Part shown: positions 1-8,429 of the stretch, piece after piece
Position numbering within the stretch: the stretch's first letter is position 1
How the letters are laid out: every line of letters begins with the position of its first letter
Origin: Mitsuokella sp. oral taxon 131 str. W9106
GTDB taxonomy: Bacteria; Bacillota; Negativicutes; Selenomonadales; Selenomonadaceae
NCBI RefSeq assembly: GCF_000469545.1
Contig: NZ_KI273058.1
Coordinates: 62,001 to 126,000 of the forward strand
Length of the DNA: 64,000 nt
Reading direction: 5' to 3'
Notes under the pieces: generated by a model
The model's input: only the letters and a program-made list of their open reading frames with translations
Told to the model about the DNA's origin: nothing
Database searches by the model: none
Translations under genes and position numbers: made by a program

Positions 1-384
1 GATGGCAAGGAGCGCGGAGCGGAAGACTTCTGCGAGGAGCGCCGTCGTATTGAGCGAAAAGACGACGACGGCGTACCAGAAGGGCGAGACGCTTTCGAAG
101 ATGTTGAAGTCGAGCCCTGCCGCCTTGACGAGCACATTCAGGATGCTCGGCAGGAGGCTGTAGAGCAGGAGAATTTGCAGGATGATCGGCGTGCCGCGCA
201 CGAAGGAAACGTAGAGCCGTGCGATGCTGCGCGAGGCGGTGCTGCCGCGCAGGCGCAGGACCGCGAGGTAGAAAGCGGGGGCCGTCGCGATGAGCAGGGA
301 AAGCGCCGTAAGCGAAAGTGTGACGCCTGCGCCCTGCCAGACTTCGAAGAAGGTCTTTTGCATGAATTCGTAGTCAAGCTCCAT
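1..384 (-). CDS. amino-acid ABC transporter permease, 3' end outside window
   Basis: Only the first 128 codons are visible; the gene runs off the left edge. The protein starts MELDYEFMQ and has hydrophobic segments at about residues 20-42 and 55-75. It resembles the inner-membrane permeases of polar amino-acid (His/Glu/Gln type) ABC importers, which work as a pair with the permease just upstream. Its ATG lies inside the last codons of that gene, an 11 bp overlap that implies translational coupling. The substrate cannot be read from the sequence. An ATPase gene would be expected beyond the left edge. Confidence 0.8.
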   Translation of the reverse strand, partial: MELDYEFMQKTFFEVWQGAGVTLSLTALSLLIATAPAFYLAVLRLRGSTASRSIARLYVSFVRGTPIILQILLLYSLLPSILNVLVKAAGLDFNIFESVSPFWYAVVVFSLNTTALLAEVFRSALLAI

Positions 385-1147
385 GCGCTTCGCCTCCTTT
401 CATCCAATTCGGCAGGAACCCCGGTTTCTTTGCCGCATCGCGGACGGCAAACGACTGTCCCTTGTCCAAACGGCGCTCGAGCCGCGCGAATGCCTGCTCG
501 ATGAGCAGCGTCAGGATCCAATAGATCAGCATGCAGGCCGTGTAGGTTTCGATGCCGTACGCGCCGAAATTCTGCGCGATGATGAGGCTGCCCTGCCCGA
601 TGAGGTCGATGAGGCCGATCGTGTAGGCGAGCGCGCCCTCTTTCATGAGGTTGATCGTCGCGTTCCCGAAGTTCGGCAGCGCGATGACGGCGGCCTGTGG
701 CAGGACGACGCGAAAGACTGCCTGCCAGGGCGAGAGCCCGATGCTGACGGCCGCCTCGTACTGCCCCTTCGGCACGGCGAGGTACGCCGCGCGGAAGACT
801 TCGGAGATGTAGGCGGAAAAGAGAAGCGTGAACGTGAGGATCGCGAAGACGGCGCGGTGCACGGTGTTCGCGTTGAAACCGAAGAAAGAGAAGAGCAGCT
901 CCGGCAGGCCGTAGAACACGATGAAGAGCAGGACGATGGACGGCGTGCAGCGCATGATGTAGATGTAGGCCTCGGCGATCGCGAAGAGCACGCGTTTTTT
1001 CGAAAGCTTCATCCATGCGAGTGCGATGCCGCCGAGCGAGCCGAGCACGATGCTCGTGATGGCGACGAGAAGCGTCACGTCCAAAAAGCGCAGCAAATCG
1101 GGAATGACCGCAACGATCATTGCGGGGTCAAACGCTCTGGTATCCAT
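374..1147 (-). CDS. amino-acid ABC transporter permease
   Basis: A 257-residue membrane protein of the HisMQ/GlnP permease family. It has about five hydrophobic segments. The ATPase-docking EAA loop is seen at residues 131-150 (EAAVSIGLSPWQAVF), the usual place before the last two membrane spans. A GGAGG-rich ribosome site precedes the ATG. It lies 56 bp after a binding-lipoprotein gene and overlaps a second permease gene, so the three should form one importer. It would move a small amino-acid-like solute across the inner membrane. The exact substrate is unknown. Confidence 0.88.
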   Translation of the reverse strand: MDTRAFDPAMIVAVIPDLLRFLDVTLLVAITSIVLGSLGGIALAWMKLSKKRVLFAIAEAYIYIMRCTPSIVLLFIVFYGLPELLFSFFGFNANTVHRAVFAILTFTLLFSAYISEVFRAAYLAVPKGQYEAAVSIGLSPWQAVFRVVLPQAAVIALPNFGNATINLMKEGALAYTIGLIDLIGQGSLIIAQNFGAYGIETYTACMLIYWILTLLIEQAFARLERRLDKGQSFAVRDAAKKPGFLPNWMKGGEAHGA

Positions 1148-1203
1148 GCTTCCTTCCTCCTTTGCTGGCGGATAAAATCGGTGGTCGTGTCACTGGATAT
1201 AGG

Positions 1204-2061
1204 TCACTGGATATAGTTCGAAAGGCTCTCGCCGAAATACTTCTGCTCGAGCTCCGCAATCTTGCCTTCGGCACGGAGCTCCTCGATTGCCTTGTCGTAC
1301 GCATCCGCGAACTTCTGCTCTTTCTTGTTGAAGATCGGGTACGTCGGGATGCCCTTGTAGCGGATGTAGGTGAGCCTGTCGTTGAACTGATGATAGGGGG
1401 CGCTGTCCTTTTGGATGTTGTTCTTGTAGCTGAGTTCGACTTCGAGGTATCCGTCGTAGCGGCCTTCCATGACCCAGCTGTAGGCGTCGGAGACCTGGAA
1501 TGATTCGGATGACGTCAGCTTGATCGGCGTATCTGCGTGTTCCTTGTTGAAGTCGTCGATGACCATGTAGCGCGCGTCCTGCGGCGCGATCGGTACGAGC
1601 TTGCCGCTGAACTGTGCGAAAGAGGGGAGGTCATGGATCTCGTTTTCCGTGTCCTTGCGTATGACGAGACCGATGACGCTTGCGCCGATGTTGTTTTTGG
1701 GGAAGACGTACTTCTTCTTGCGCGCATCCGTGATCCAGATGCCCTTCGTGCCGACGTCGTACTTGCCGGACTCGACGCCGATCAAAAGGTCGTCGTCGGA
1801 GGTCGGCGTGAATTCGAACTCGTACTGCGGAAGCTTTTTGGCGACTTCCTTCATGACGGCAACTTCGAATCCGTCGGACTCGCCGTTCTCATTGACGAAG
1901 TCGTAGGGGACGTAGTAGTTCGTGTGTGCGACGTGGATGACGCGCTTGCCGCCGTCTCCGCTGCCGCTGTCCTTTGCGCTGGAGCCGCAGCCCGCTGCGA
2001 TGGCGAGCGCGCCCGTGAGCACTGCGAGAGCGAGTGCCTTGCCGAGGTTTTTGCGTTTCAT
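1204..2061 (-). CDS. ABC transporter substrate-binding lipoprotein (amino-acid type)
   Basis: A 285-residue family 3 solute-binding protein. The N-terminus has a lysine-rich start, a hydrophobic stretch and a lipobox ending in Cys25 (IAAGC), so it is probably lipid-anchored outside the inner membrane. A Gly/Ser/Asp linker follows, then the two-lobe binding fold. The start at 2061 is chosen because GGGAGGAAG precedes this ATG; a longer reading frame upstream lacks such a site. It sits between a UroD-like gene and two permease genes on the same strand, so it should deliver substrate to them. Confidence 0.88.
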   Translation of the reverse strand: MKRKNLGKALALAVLTGALAIAAGCGSSAKDSGSGDGGKRVIHVAHTNYYVPYDFVNENGESDGFEVAVMKEVAKKLPQYEFEFTPTSDDDLLIGVESGKYDVGTKGIWITDARKKKYVFPKNNIGASVIGLVIRKDTENEIHDLPSFAQFSGKLVPIAPQDARYMVIDDFNKEHADTPIKLTSSESFQVSDAYSWVMEGRYDGYLEVELSYKNNIQKDSAPYHQFNDRLTYIRYKGIPTYPIFNKKEQKFADAYDKAIEELRAEGKIAELEQKYFGESLSNYIQ

Positions 2062-2087
2062 GATGCTTCCTCCCATGATTTTTTAAC

Positions 2088-3089
2088 TTATGTGCGGGCT
2101 GCTTCGCGCACCCATTCCAAATGCTTCCAGTCCATGTCGCGCGGCACGGTGCAGTCCGCGCCGAGAATCACGCCGCGTCGTCCTGCCGCCGCGAGCAGGC
2201 GATGCGTTTCCGCTGTGATCGCTTCCTTCGTGCCCTTGTAGAGCACTTCGCTTGCGAGGTTGCCGAAACCGCCGAGCACGGCGCGCCCCGCGAAGCGTTT
2301 CTGCCCCTCTTCGAGCGGGATGCCCTCGACGACGGCAGCCCAGTTGATCGTCTTGGCATCGTAGTCTTCGTACCACGAGAGATCGTTGCGATGGCCGGCA
2401 TAGCCGCAGATGTGCAGGATGTTGTAGTCGCTCGCCGCGTTTGCCGCCGCGAGGATTTTCTTTTCGCCCGGCGCGAGCACCTCGTCGTAGACCGCACGCG
2501 TGATGCCGTCGCCGAGAAGGTTTTGCAGGCTGAAGTAGATGCCCGTCACGCCGGCTTCTTTGATGAGGCGGGTCGATAGGCGCGCGAGATCCGTGGAGAG
2601 GACGTCGAATGCTTCTTTGACGGTCTCCTTGTCTTCCTGGATGAAGGAGACGAGGAGCGCTTCGCCCTGTTCCCAGACGGGCTGCATGAAACGGAAGGTT
2701 GTATTTGCGGCGAAAATATTATAGAACATGGCGACGTCGTCGCCGTACGATCGGGTCAGCTCTTTTGCGTATGCGAGCTGTGCCGTAAACCACGGATCGT
2801 CGTCTGCGAGAGGCTTCAGTCCTCTGAGCTGGCGCACCTCGCGTGCCTGTTCGACCTGCTCGCTGCGATAGTGGAAGAATCCGTCCGTCATGATCTTGAC
2901 GAAATCCGGGCGGAATCCTTCGATGTACGTTTTCTCGCCTGCGAGGAGATGTTTCGTGAGGGAGGGGTCACGAAACGCGTCCGCCCCGACCTCGTCGTCG
3001 AGAAAGTGAAACCAAAAGCCCGAGGGGACGCGGGCGACGTCTTTTCCGTCCATAGCCGCGAGGACGAGCTGTTTTTTGTTCTCTGCCAT
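2088..3089 (-). CDS. UroD-superfamily protein, probable zinc-dependent methyltransferase
   Basis: A 333-residue protein of the uroporphyrinogen decarboxylase superfamily. That superfamily also holds the corrinoid and thiol methyltransferases MtaA, MtbA and CmuA. An H226-x-C228 pair followed by C313 is seen; such an HxC...C set binds zinc in the methyltransferase branch and is not needed in true heme-pathway decarboxylases. The ATG at 3089 has GGAGG 7 bp upstream; an earlier TTG is poorer. It is first in an operon with an amino-acid-type importer, so it may act on the imported compound. The reaction is inferred, not shown. No heme genes are nearby. Confidence 0.75.
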   Translation of the reverse strand: MAENKKQLVLAAMDGKDVARVPSGFWFHFLDDEVGADAFRDPSLTKHLLAGEKTYIEGFRPDFVKIMTDGFFHYRSEQVEQAREVRQLRGLKPLADDDPWFTAQLAYAKELTRSYGDDVAMFYNIFAANTTFRFMQPVWEQGEALLVSFIQEDKETVKEAFDVLSTDLARLSTRLIKEAGVTGIYFSLQNLLGDGITRAVYDEVLAPGEKKILAAANAASDYNILHICGYAGHRNDLSWYEDYDAKTINWAAVVEGIPLEEGQKRFAGRAVLGGFGNLASEVLYKGTKEAITAETHRLLAAAGRRGVILGADCTVPRDMDWKHLEWVREAART

Positions 3090-3142
3090 AATCAAGCCTC
3101 CGTAAGTTATAACATATAGAATAAATATGTTTCATTGGAATT

Positions 3143-3171
3143 ATTCTACACGGGAAATACATTCTTGTCAA
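3143..3171 (-). promoter_or_regulatory. sigma-A type promoter for the UroD-like/ABC operon
   Basis: On the minus strand TTGACA (3171-3166) and TAGAAT (3148-3143) are separated by 17 bp. Transcription would start about 47 bp before the UroD-like ATG. This is a near-consensus housekeeping promoter. Confidence 0.8.
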
Positions 3172-3277
3172 CTAGGAAAAGGTCGGATTTATTTTTGAAG
3201 AAGAAAAGGCAGTAATTCATATATGATATCAGTAAAATCTATACAAAATGACTTCTTGAATAAATAAGGTTTGCATT

Positions 3278-3320
3278 TGTGATTAAAATCATATAAAATG
3301 CAAGAGAGAAAGGTGATACT
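3278..3320 (+). promoter_or_regulatory. candidate Crp/Fnr site and promoter for fdhD
   Basis: The AT-rich gap between the divergent operons holds TGTGA-N6-TCATA at 3278-3293, an imperfect Crp/Fnr-type palindrome centred at 3285.5. A weak -10, GATACT at 3315-3320, would put transcription near 3327, so the site would be centred close to -41.5, where class II activators bind. An overlapping TATAAA (3320-3325) is an alternative -10. No good -35 is seen, as expected for an activated promoter. The likely regulator is encoded at 40251-40940. This is inference from pattern and spacing. Confidence 0.5.
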
Positions 3321-3383
3321 ATAAAAGTGTATATACGCTTTGTCTGAGCATCGTATACTGATGGGAGCATGGATACATTCAGC

Positions 3384-3407
3384 GCCTCCATCTTGAGGCA
3401 GCTTTTT
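3384..3407 (+). terminator. possible attenuator hairpin in the fdhD leader
   Basis: GCCTC (3384-3388) can pair with GAGGC (3395-3399) around a 6 nt loop, followed within a few bases by five T residues (3403-3407). The stem is short. It lies in the roughly 220 nt untranslated leader before fdhD, which holds other GC-rich inverted segments near 3410-3445. It could be a weak attenuator or chance. Confidence 0.3.
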
Positions 3408-3551
3408 GCCCGCACTTCGGTGAAAACCTCTGCGGCGCACCGCCATAGGGACGAAAAATCCACGCCAATCGGAAGGACTTCATTCTATCCGCGATTTCTT
3501 CTATTCTTCTATATTTGAAAGCACCGTGAGTCGTTGCGTGGAGGTATCCGC

Positions 3552-4349
3552 ATGCAGGCAAGAGAACACGAACTCGTCGATTATCCCGTCCTTCGCTACG
3601 TCCGTGAGAAGGATTCGTTTGAGAAACATCACAAGTACACGTCAATCGAGTGCGCGCTTGACATCCGTCTGAACGGCAAGCCGTTCACGACGTCGTTCTG
3701 TTCACCTGGAGACCATGCGGATCTCGTTACGGGCATTCTCGCGCAGATGGGGCAGATCCGCACCTATGCGGATATCGTTTCCATGCAGATCGATGAAGCG
3801 GCGCTGCGGGCGGACGTCGTGACGACGGGAGAGGCGCAGGAATGGGCAAGGGGCAGTGCGGAGAATCCGCGCTATTTCCGCGCGCGTCAGATTTTAACCT
3901 GTGATCCCAAAACGATTTTCGAGCGTCCGAAGGACGTTCGCTTTCGCGCGCGCGACATTCTCGCCTGCGCCGACAAGCTGCTTTCGGAGCTCGCGGCGAC
4001 GCACGAGAAGACGAATGGCGTCCACAGCGGCGTGATATGGGATCAGAAGGCAGAGCGGATCCTCGTCTTCCGCGAGGACATCGGTCGGCACAACGTCTTC
4101 GACAAGCTCTACGGCTGGTCGCTTAAAGCGGGCGTCGACATTCAGGATAAGATCATCATCTTCAGTGGGCGCTGCTCGTCCGAGATGATGATGAAGCTTG
4201 GGCGGATGGGGATTTCGACGGTCGCGGCAAAGTCCGTGCCGACGACACTTTCGCTCGCCCTTGCCAAGAAGCTCGGCATTACGCTCGTCGCGCGCATGGC
4301 GCCGGGGAGCTTCTGCATTTACACGAACCCGGAGCGCATCGTCCGCTGA
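3552..4349 (+). CDS. fdhD: formate dehydrogenase sulfurtransferase/accessory protein FdhD
   Basis: A 265-residue FdhD family protein. FdhD passes sulfur from a cysteine desulfurase to the molybdenum cofactor of formate dehydrogenase in the cytoplasm. Family segments seen are GVHSG (156-160), EDIGRHNVFDK (175-185) and SGRCSSEMM (205-213). The start at 3552 has GGAGG 7 bp upstream. Oddly, the CxxC motif common in this family is not present: the matching region holds only Cys117. It is followed by the formate dehydrogenase genes on the same strand, which fits its role. Confidence 0.93.
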   Translation: MQAREHELVDYPVLRYVREKDSFEKHHKYTSIECALDIRLNGKPFTTSFCSPGDHADLVTGILAQMGQIRTYADIVSMQIDEAALRADVVTTGEAQEWARGSAENPRYFRARQILTCDPKTIFERPKDVRFRARDILACADKLLSELAATHEKTNGVHSGVIWDQKAERILVFREDIGRHNVFDKLYGWSLKAGVDIQDKIIIFSGRCSSEMMMKLGRMGISTVAAKSVPTTLSLALAKKLGITLVARMAPGSFCIYTNPERIVR

Positions 4350-4419
4350 TGCCTTCGGGCTTTTGGCGTGCCTTGGACGAAGAGAAAGACAGAAGGGGAC
4401 GCCAAACCATGCCATTGGG

Positions 4420-4425
4420 TATAAT
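4420..4425 (+). promoter_or_regulatory. possible -10 element upstream of fdnG
   Basis: A TATAAT hexamer lies 52 bp before the fdnG start, in the 127 bp gap after fdhD. No matching -35 is seen at 16-18 bp. An internal promoter is possible but weakly supported. Confidence 0.3.
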
Positions 4426-4476
4426 CATATTTTATGGTTATAGATAAATCCTGTGTATTTTGGAAAAGGAGGAATC

Positions 4477-7400
4477 ATGATGGATCTGAGCAGACGTGAC
4501 TTTCTGAAAGCCACTGGACTCAGCGGTCTCGCCGTGGCGCTCTCTGGACTCGGCCTCAACATGGCAAAGGTCCAGGCAGCAGCCAAGGAGTTCAAGCTCA
4601 AAGGGGCGCGCGAGTTTACCTCGATCTGCCACTTCTGTGCCTGTGGCTGCGGCGTCATTGGCTATGTCAAGGACGAAAAGCTCATCAACCTCGAAGGCGC
4701 GGTAGATAGTCCGATCAACCGCGGCGCACTCTGCAGCAAGGGTCTCGGCTACGGGCAGATCCCGAACTCGGACCAGCGCGCGACAAAGCCGCTCTACCGC
4801 GCACCGGGCAGCGACCACTGGGAGGAGATCTCGTGGGAAGAGGCCATCGATCGGAGCGCACGTGCGCTCAAGAAGGCGCGTGACGAGGGCTGGAAGCAGA
4901 CGGAAGTCATCGACGGAAAGACCGTTGACGTGCACCGCACGGATGCAATCGGATTCGTCGGCGGCTCGCAGATCAACAATGAGGAGTGCTATCAGAACAT
5001 CAAGATGGCGCGCGCACTCGGTGTCATCTACATCGACAATCAGACGCGCGTCTGTCACGCGACGACGCCGCCTGCGATGAATGCAGCGTTCGGCCGCGGC
5101 GCGATGACGAATCCGTGGGGCGACCTCAAGAACTCCAAGCTCATTTGGATCGAGGGTTCGAACCTCGCCGAATGTCATCCGATGGGGCTCAAGAACGTCA
5201 TGAAGGCGAAGGAGAACGGCGCGACGATCGTTCACGTCGACATTCGCTACACGCGCACGTCGAAGATCGCTGATCACTTCTTCCAGCTTCGTCCGGGCAC
5301 GGATATTGCCTTCCTCGGCGCACTCATCAACTATATCATCACGAACAAGAAGTACAACGAGGACTACATCCGCCGCAATACGAATGCCTGCTGCATCCTG
5401 CGCGACGACTACAAGCTGGAGGACGGCATTTTCTCCGGCTATGATCCGGAAAACCGCACCTACAACATGGAGACGTGGGGCTATGCGCTCGGACCTGACG
5501 GCAAGCCGCAGAAGGCGCAGGATCTCTTCGCGCCGAACACGGTCATGAGCCGCCTCAAGGAGCACTATTCGCGCTACACGCCGGAGCAGGCGTCTGCCAT
5601 CACGGGCATGCCCGCCGAGGACATTCAAAAGGCGGCGGAGATCTTCTCCTCGCACAGCCCGACGGTCATGATGTACGCACTCGGCATGACGCAGCATACG
5701 ATTGGCGTGCAGAACATCCGCTGCTTCACGATCCTGCAGCTCCTCATGGGCAATATCGGCGTGCCGGGCGGAGGCGTTGACGCGATGCGCGGGCAGCCGA
5801 ACGTGCAGGCCTCGACGGACTTCGGCATCATGTACCAGTACTTCCCGGGCTACATCGCGTATCCGACGGAGAAGACGAACACGATGGAGTCGTGGACGAA
5901 GGTCTCGGGCACGCAGAATCGCCGGTGGCTCATCAACATGCTCAAGGCGTGGTTTGGCGACTACGCGACGGCGGAGAACGACTATGGATTTGGGCTCATC
6001 GGCGTCCGCAACAGCCACCACAACGATTCGATCTACGGCATGTTCGAGGACGCGTACCGCGGCACGGTCAAGTGCCTCTATCTCTGCGGACAGAACCCGC
6101 ACGTCACGAACGCGAACGCGGGCATGGTGCACGACGGCATGTGCAAGATGGATACGGTCATCGCACAGGATATCTTCATCAATGAGACCGCCGAGTTCTG
6201 GAACCGTCCCGGCGACAATCCGAAGGACATCCAGACGGAGGTCATCTTTCTGCCGGCCTGCTCCTACCTCGAGCGCCGCGGCACGATCACGAACTCGATG
6301 CGCCTCATCCAGTGGCGCATGGAAGGGCCAAAGCCGCTCGGCGACTCGAAGCCGGACTACGAGATCAACAACCTGCTATGGCGCCGCATCGCCGAGCTAT
6401 ACAAGGATTCGACCGATCCGAAGGACGCGATCATCAAGCGCATCGACGCGACGTGGAACTACTCCGACGATCAGACGGTCGAGGATATCCTAAAGGAAAT
6501 CAATGGCCGGGATCTTGCGACGGGACGCCTGCTCGCAGGCATTGGCGAGCTCAAGGACGACGGTTCGACGAGCGCCGGCATGTGGATCTACACGGGCGTC
6601 TACGGAAACGGCGAGCACCTCGCGCAGCGCCGCGGGCAGGAAGACGAAGGCGACATGGGGATCTACCCGAAGTTCGCCTTCGCTTGGCCGGACAACATCC
6701 GTATGATCTACAACCGCGCGTCGTGCGACGAGAACGGTCAGCCGGTCGATCCCGCGCATAAGATCGTTTGGTGGGATGCGGCGGAGAACCGTTGGAAGGG
6801 CTATGACCGCCCCGACGTCGGGAGCCTCACGGCTGCGCCTGGCACGCCGGGCGGCAACAGCCCATTCCGCATGACGGGCGAGGGCTACGCGCGTCTTTTT
6901 GCAGCGGACTACGCCGACCATAACCCGGACGGCACGACGCGCCTGCACTCCTACACGCCGGTCGATGGGCCTGTCCCCGAGTTCTACGAGCCGGTCGAGA
7001 GCCCGACGAAGAACGCGCTGCACCAAAACGAGCGCGCGCAGTTCAACCCGTGCGTCATCTATCCGCGCATGCCGGAGCGTCAGCGCATCGGCACGCCGGA
7101 CGAATTCCCGTACGTGCTTTGCTCCTCAGGCATTGCCGAGCATTGGTGCGGCGGCACGGTCACGCGCAACATCCCGTGGCTCAACGAGCTCGTCAAGGAG
7201 CCGTTTGTCGAGATGAGCACCCAGCTTGCCGGCAAGCTCGGCGTCAAGGCGGGGGACAAGGTCAAGGTCAGCTCCGCGCGCAGCGAGGTCGTCGTCAAGG
7301 CGATGGTTACGGACCGCGCGAAGCCGCTTACGGTCAACGGTGCGGAGACGCACACGGTCTGGATGCCGTATAGTTGGGGATTCAAGGGACTCTCGAAGGG

Positions 7401-7494
7401 ACCGAGCACGAATTACCTGACGATCGACGCGCTCGACCCGAATGTCAACGAGCAGGAGTTCAAGGCCTGCCTCGTCAACATCCAAAAGGCATGA
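4477..7494 (+). CDS. fdnG: formate dehydrogenase-N major (molybdopterin) subunit, cysteine form
   Basis: A 1005-residue catalytic subunit that oxidises formate to CO2. A twin-arginine signal (SRRDFLK, residues 5-11) and hydrophobic stretch direct the folded enzyme out of the cytoplasm. Cys51, 54, 58 and 86 fit a [4Fe-4S] site, followed by molybdopterin oxidoreductase domains and a C-terminal dinucleotide-binding domain. Cys193 (RVCH) stands where Escherichia coli FdnG has selenocysteine, and no in-frame TGA is used. GGAGG lies 4 bp before the ATG at 4477 and 7 bp before the ATG at 4480, so either may be used. It heads the enzyme operon with fdhE, fdnH and fdnI. Confidence 0.95.
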   Translation: MMDLSRRDFLKATGLSGLAVALSGLGLNMAKVQAAAKEFKLKGAREFTSICHFCACGCGVIGYVKDEKLINLEGAVDSPINRGALCSKGLGYGQIPNSDQRATKPLYRAPGSDHWEEISWEEAIDRSARALKKARDEGWKQTEVIDGKTVDVHRTDAIGFVGGSQINNEECYQNIKMARALGVIYIDNQTRVCHATTPPAMNAAFGRGAMTNPWGDLKNSKLIWIEGSNLAECHPMGLKNVMKAKENGATIVHVDIRYTRTSKIADHFFQLRPGTDIAFLGALINYIITNKKYNEDYIRRNTNACCILRDDYKLEDGIFSGYDPENRTYNMETWGYALGPDGKPQKAQDLFAPNTVMSRLKEHYSRYTPEQASAITGMPAEDIQKAAEIFSSHSPTVMMYALGMTQHTIGVQNIRCFTILQLLMGNIGVPGGGVDAMRGQPNVQASTDFGIMYQYFPGYIAYPTEKTNTMESWTKVSGTQNRRWLINMLKAWFGDYATAENDYGFGLIGVRNSHHNDSIYGMFEDAYRGTVKCLYLCGQNPHVTNANAGMVHDGMCKMDTVIAQDIFINETAEFWNRPGDNPKDIQTEVIFLPACSYLERRGTITNSMRLIQWRMEGPKPLGDSKPDYEINNLLWRRIAELYKDSTDPKDAIIKRIDATWNYSDDQTVEDILKEINGRDLATGRLLAGIGELKDDGSTSAGMWIYTGVYGNGEHLAQRRGQEDEGDMGIYPKFAFAWPDNIRMIYNRASCDENGQPVDPAHKIVWWDAAENRWKGYDRPDVGSLTAAPGTPGGNSPFRMTGEGYARLFAADYADHNPDGTTRLHSYTPVDGPVPEFYEPVESPTKNALHQNERAQFNPCVIYPRMPERQRIGTPDEFPYVLCSSGIAEHWCGGTVTRNIPWLNELVKEPFVEMSTQLAGKLGVKAGDKVKVSSARSEVVVKAMVTDRAKPLTVNGAETHTVWMPYSWGFKGLSKGPSTNYLTIDALDPNVNEQEFKACLVNIQKA

Positions 7495-7528
7495 CAGCGT
7501 ATCACTAGGTGATTTTTAGGAGACTTTT

Positions 7529-8389
7529 ATGAAACAAGCCAGGAAATCCCCGATGGAGTCGTATTTGAAGGCGCATCCGTACTTGAAGGAAACGGCAGAG
7601 CTCTACCTCGCGATGGGGAAGGCAATCAAGGCGGCAGCAAAGCCGCTCGCGTTTCCCGCGCGCAAGGCGCTCGCCGAATTGGCAAAGGGAGCTTTCCCTG
7701 TCCTGCAGCAGTTTGGACTGCAGGCAGAGACCGTCAGGACGGCAGCTTCTACGCTTCCTGCAGCACTTGCGGCGCTTGCGAGGATTCCCGCGCCCTCTAA
7801 GATGCAGGACGCGCTCGCTGCGTGGGCGATTTGGGCAAAGCGTGCGAAGGCGGAAGAAAGGCAAGCGTTCTTCGACAATCTCCTGCGCCAAGAGGATCAG
7901 GAGATTCGGGATTTCGCTTCACGTGAGAAGCTCAGCGAGCCCATCCTTCGGACGGTCGGCTGGGCGATTCTCGCGGCGCTCGTGCCGGACGACGTGAAGT
8001 CGGCAGAGCTTTGGGAAGAAGTCGGTTGGCAGCATAACTACTGCCCCGTCTGTGGGCGAAAGCCCGTCATGGCACAGCTTCGCAAGGAAAAAGAGGGACG
8101 CGCACGCTTCCTCGCCTGCGACGGCTGCCATACGGTATGGCCGTATGCCCGCATCGGCTGCGCCTACTGCGGCAACAAGGATCTGAGGAAGATGCACATT
8201 CTTGAGCCGGAGGGCGAGGAATCGATGCGCCTCGACGTCTGCGACGTATGTCGTACGTACCTCAAAACCTATCAGAAAGAGGGCGAGGAGGACGTCTACC
8301 TGCACGACTGGGCCACGCTCCACCTCGATATGATTGGCGAAGAAAAAGGTCTCCGCAAAGAAGGAAGCGTCTTGCTCCCCAGTGAGTGA
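7529..8389 (+). CDS. fdhE: formate dehydrogenase accessory protein FdhE
   Basis: A 286-residue FdhE family protein, a cytoplasmic factor needed for formate dehydrogenase maturation. The N-terminal half is alpha-helical and Ala-rich. The C-terminal half carries four CxxC pairs (172/175, 197/200, 211/214, 238/241), matching the rubredoxin-like metal sites of the family. It lies between the catalytic and iron-sulfur subunit genes; in enterobacteria fdhE follows the structural genes. Confidence 0.93.
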   Translation: MKQARKSPMESYLKAHPYLKETAELYLAMGKAIKAAAKPLAFPARKALAELAKGAFPVLQQFGLQAETVRTAASTLPAALAALARIPAPSKMQDALAAWAIWAKRAKAEERQAFFDNLLRQEDQEIRDFASREKLSEPILRTVGWAILAALVPDDVKSAELWEEVGWQHNYCPVCGRKPVMAQLRKEKEGRARFLACDGCHTVWPYARIGCAYCGNKDLRKMHILEPEGEESMRLDVCDVCRTYLKTYQKEGEEDVYLHDWATLHLDMIGEEKGLRKEGSVLLPSE

Positions 8390-8429
8390 GCACGCGCCAG
8401 TTTCGTAACACCACGAAAGGAGAACAACC

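Noticed and set aside
5053-5055. Selenocysteine in the formate dehydrogenase
   Set aside because: The codon at the catalytic position is TGT (Cys), not TGA, and no SECIS-like requirement arises.
4438-6132. 564-codon open frame on the minus strand
   Set aside because: It lies fully antisense to fdnG. Its Arg/Val/Asp-rich composition is typical of GC-rich shadow frames, and it has no domain or ribosome site.
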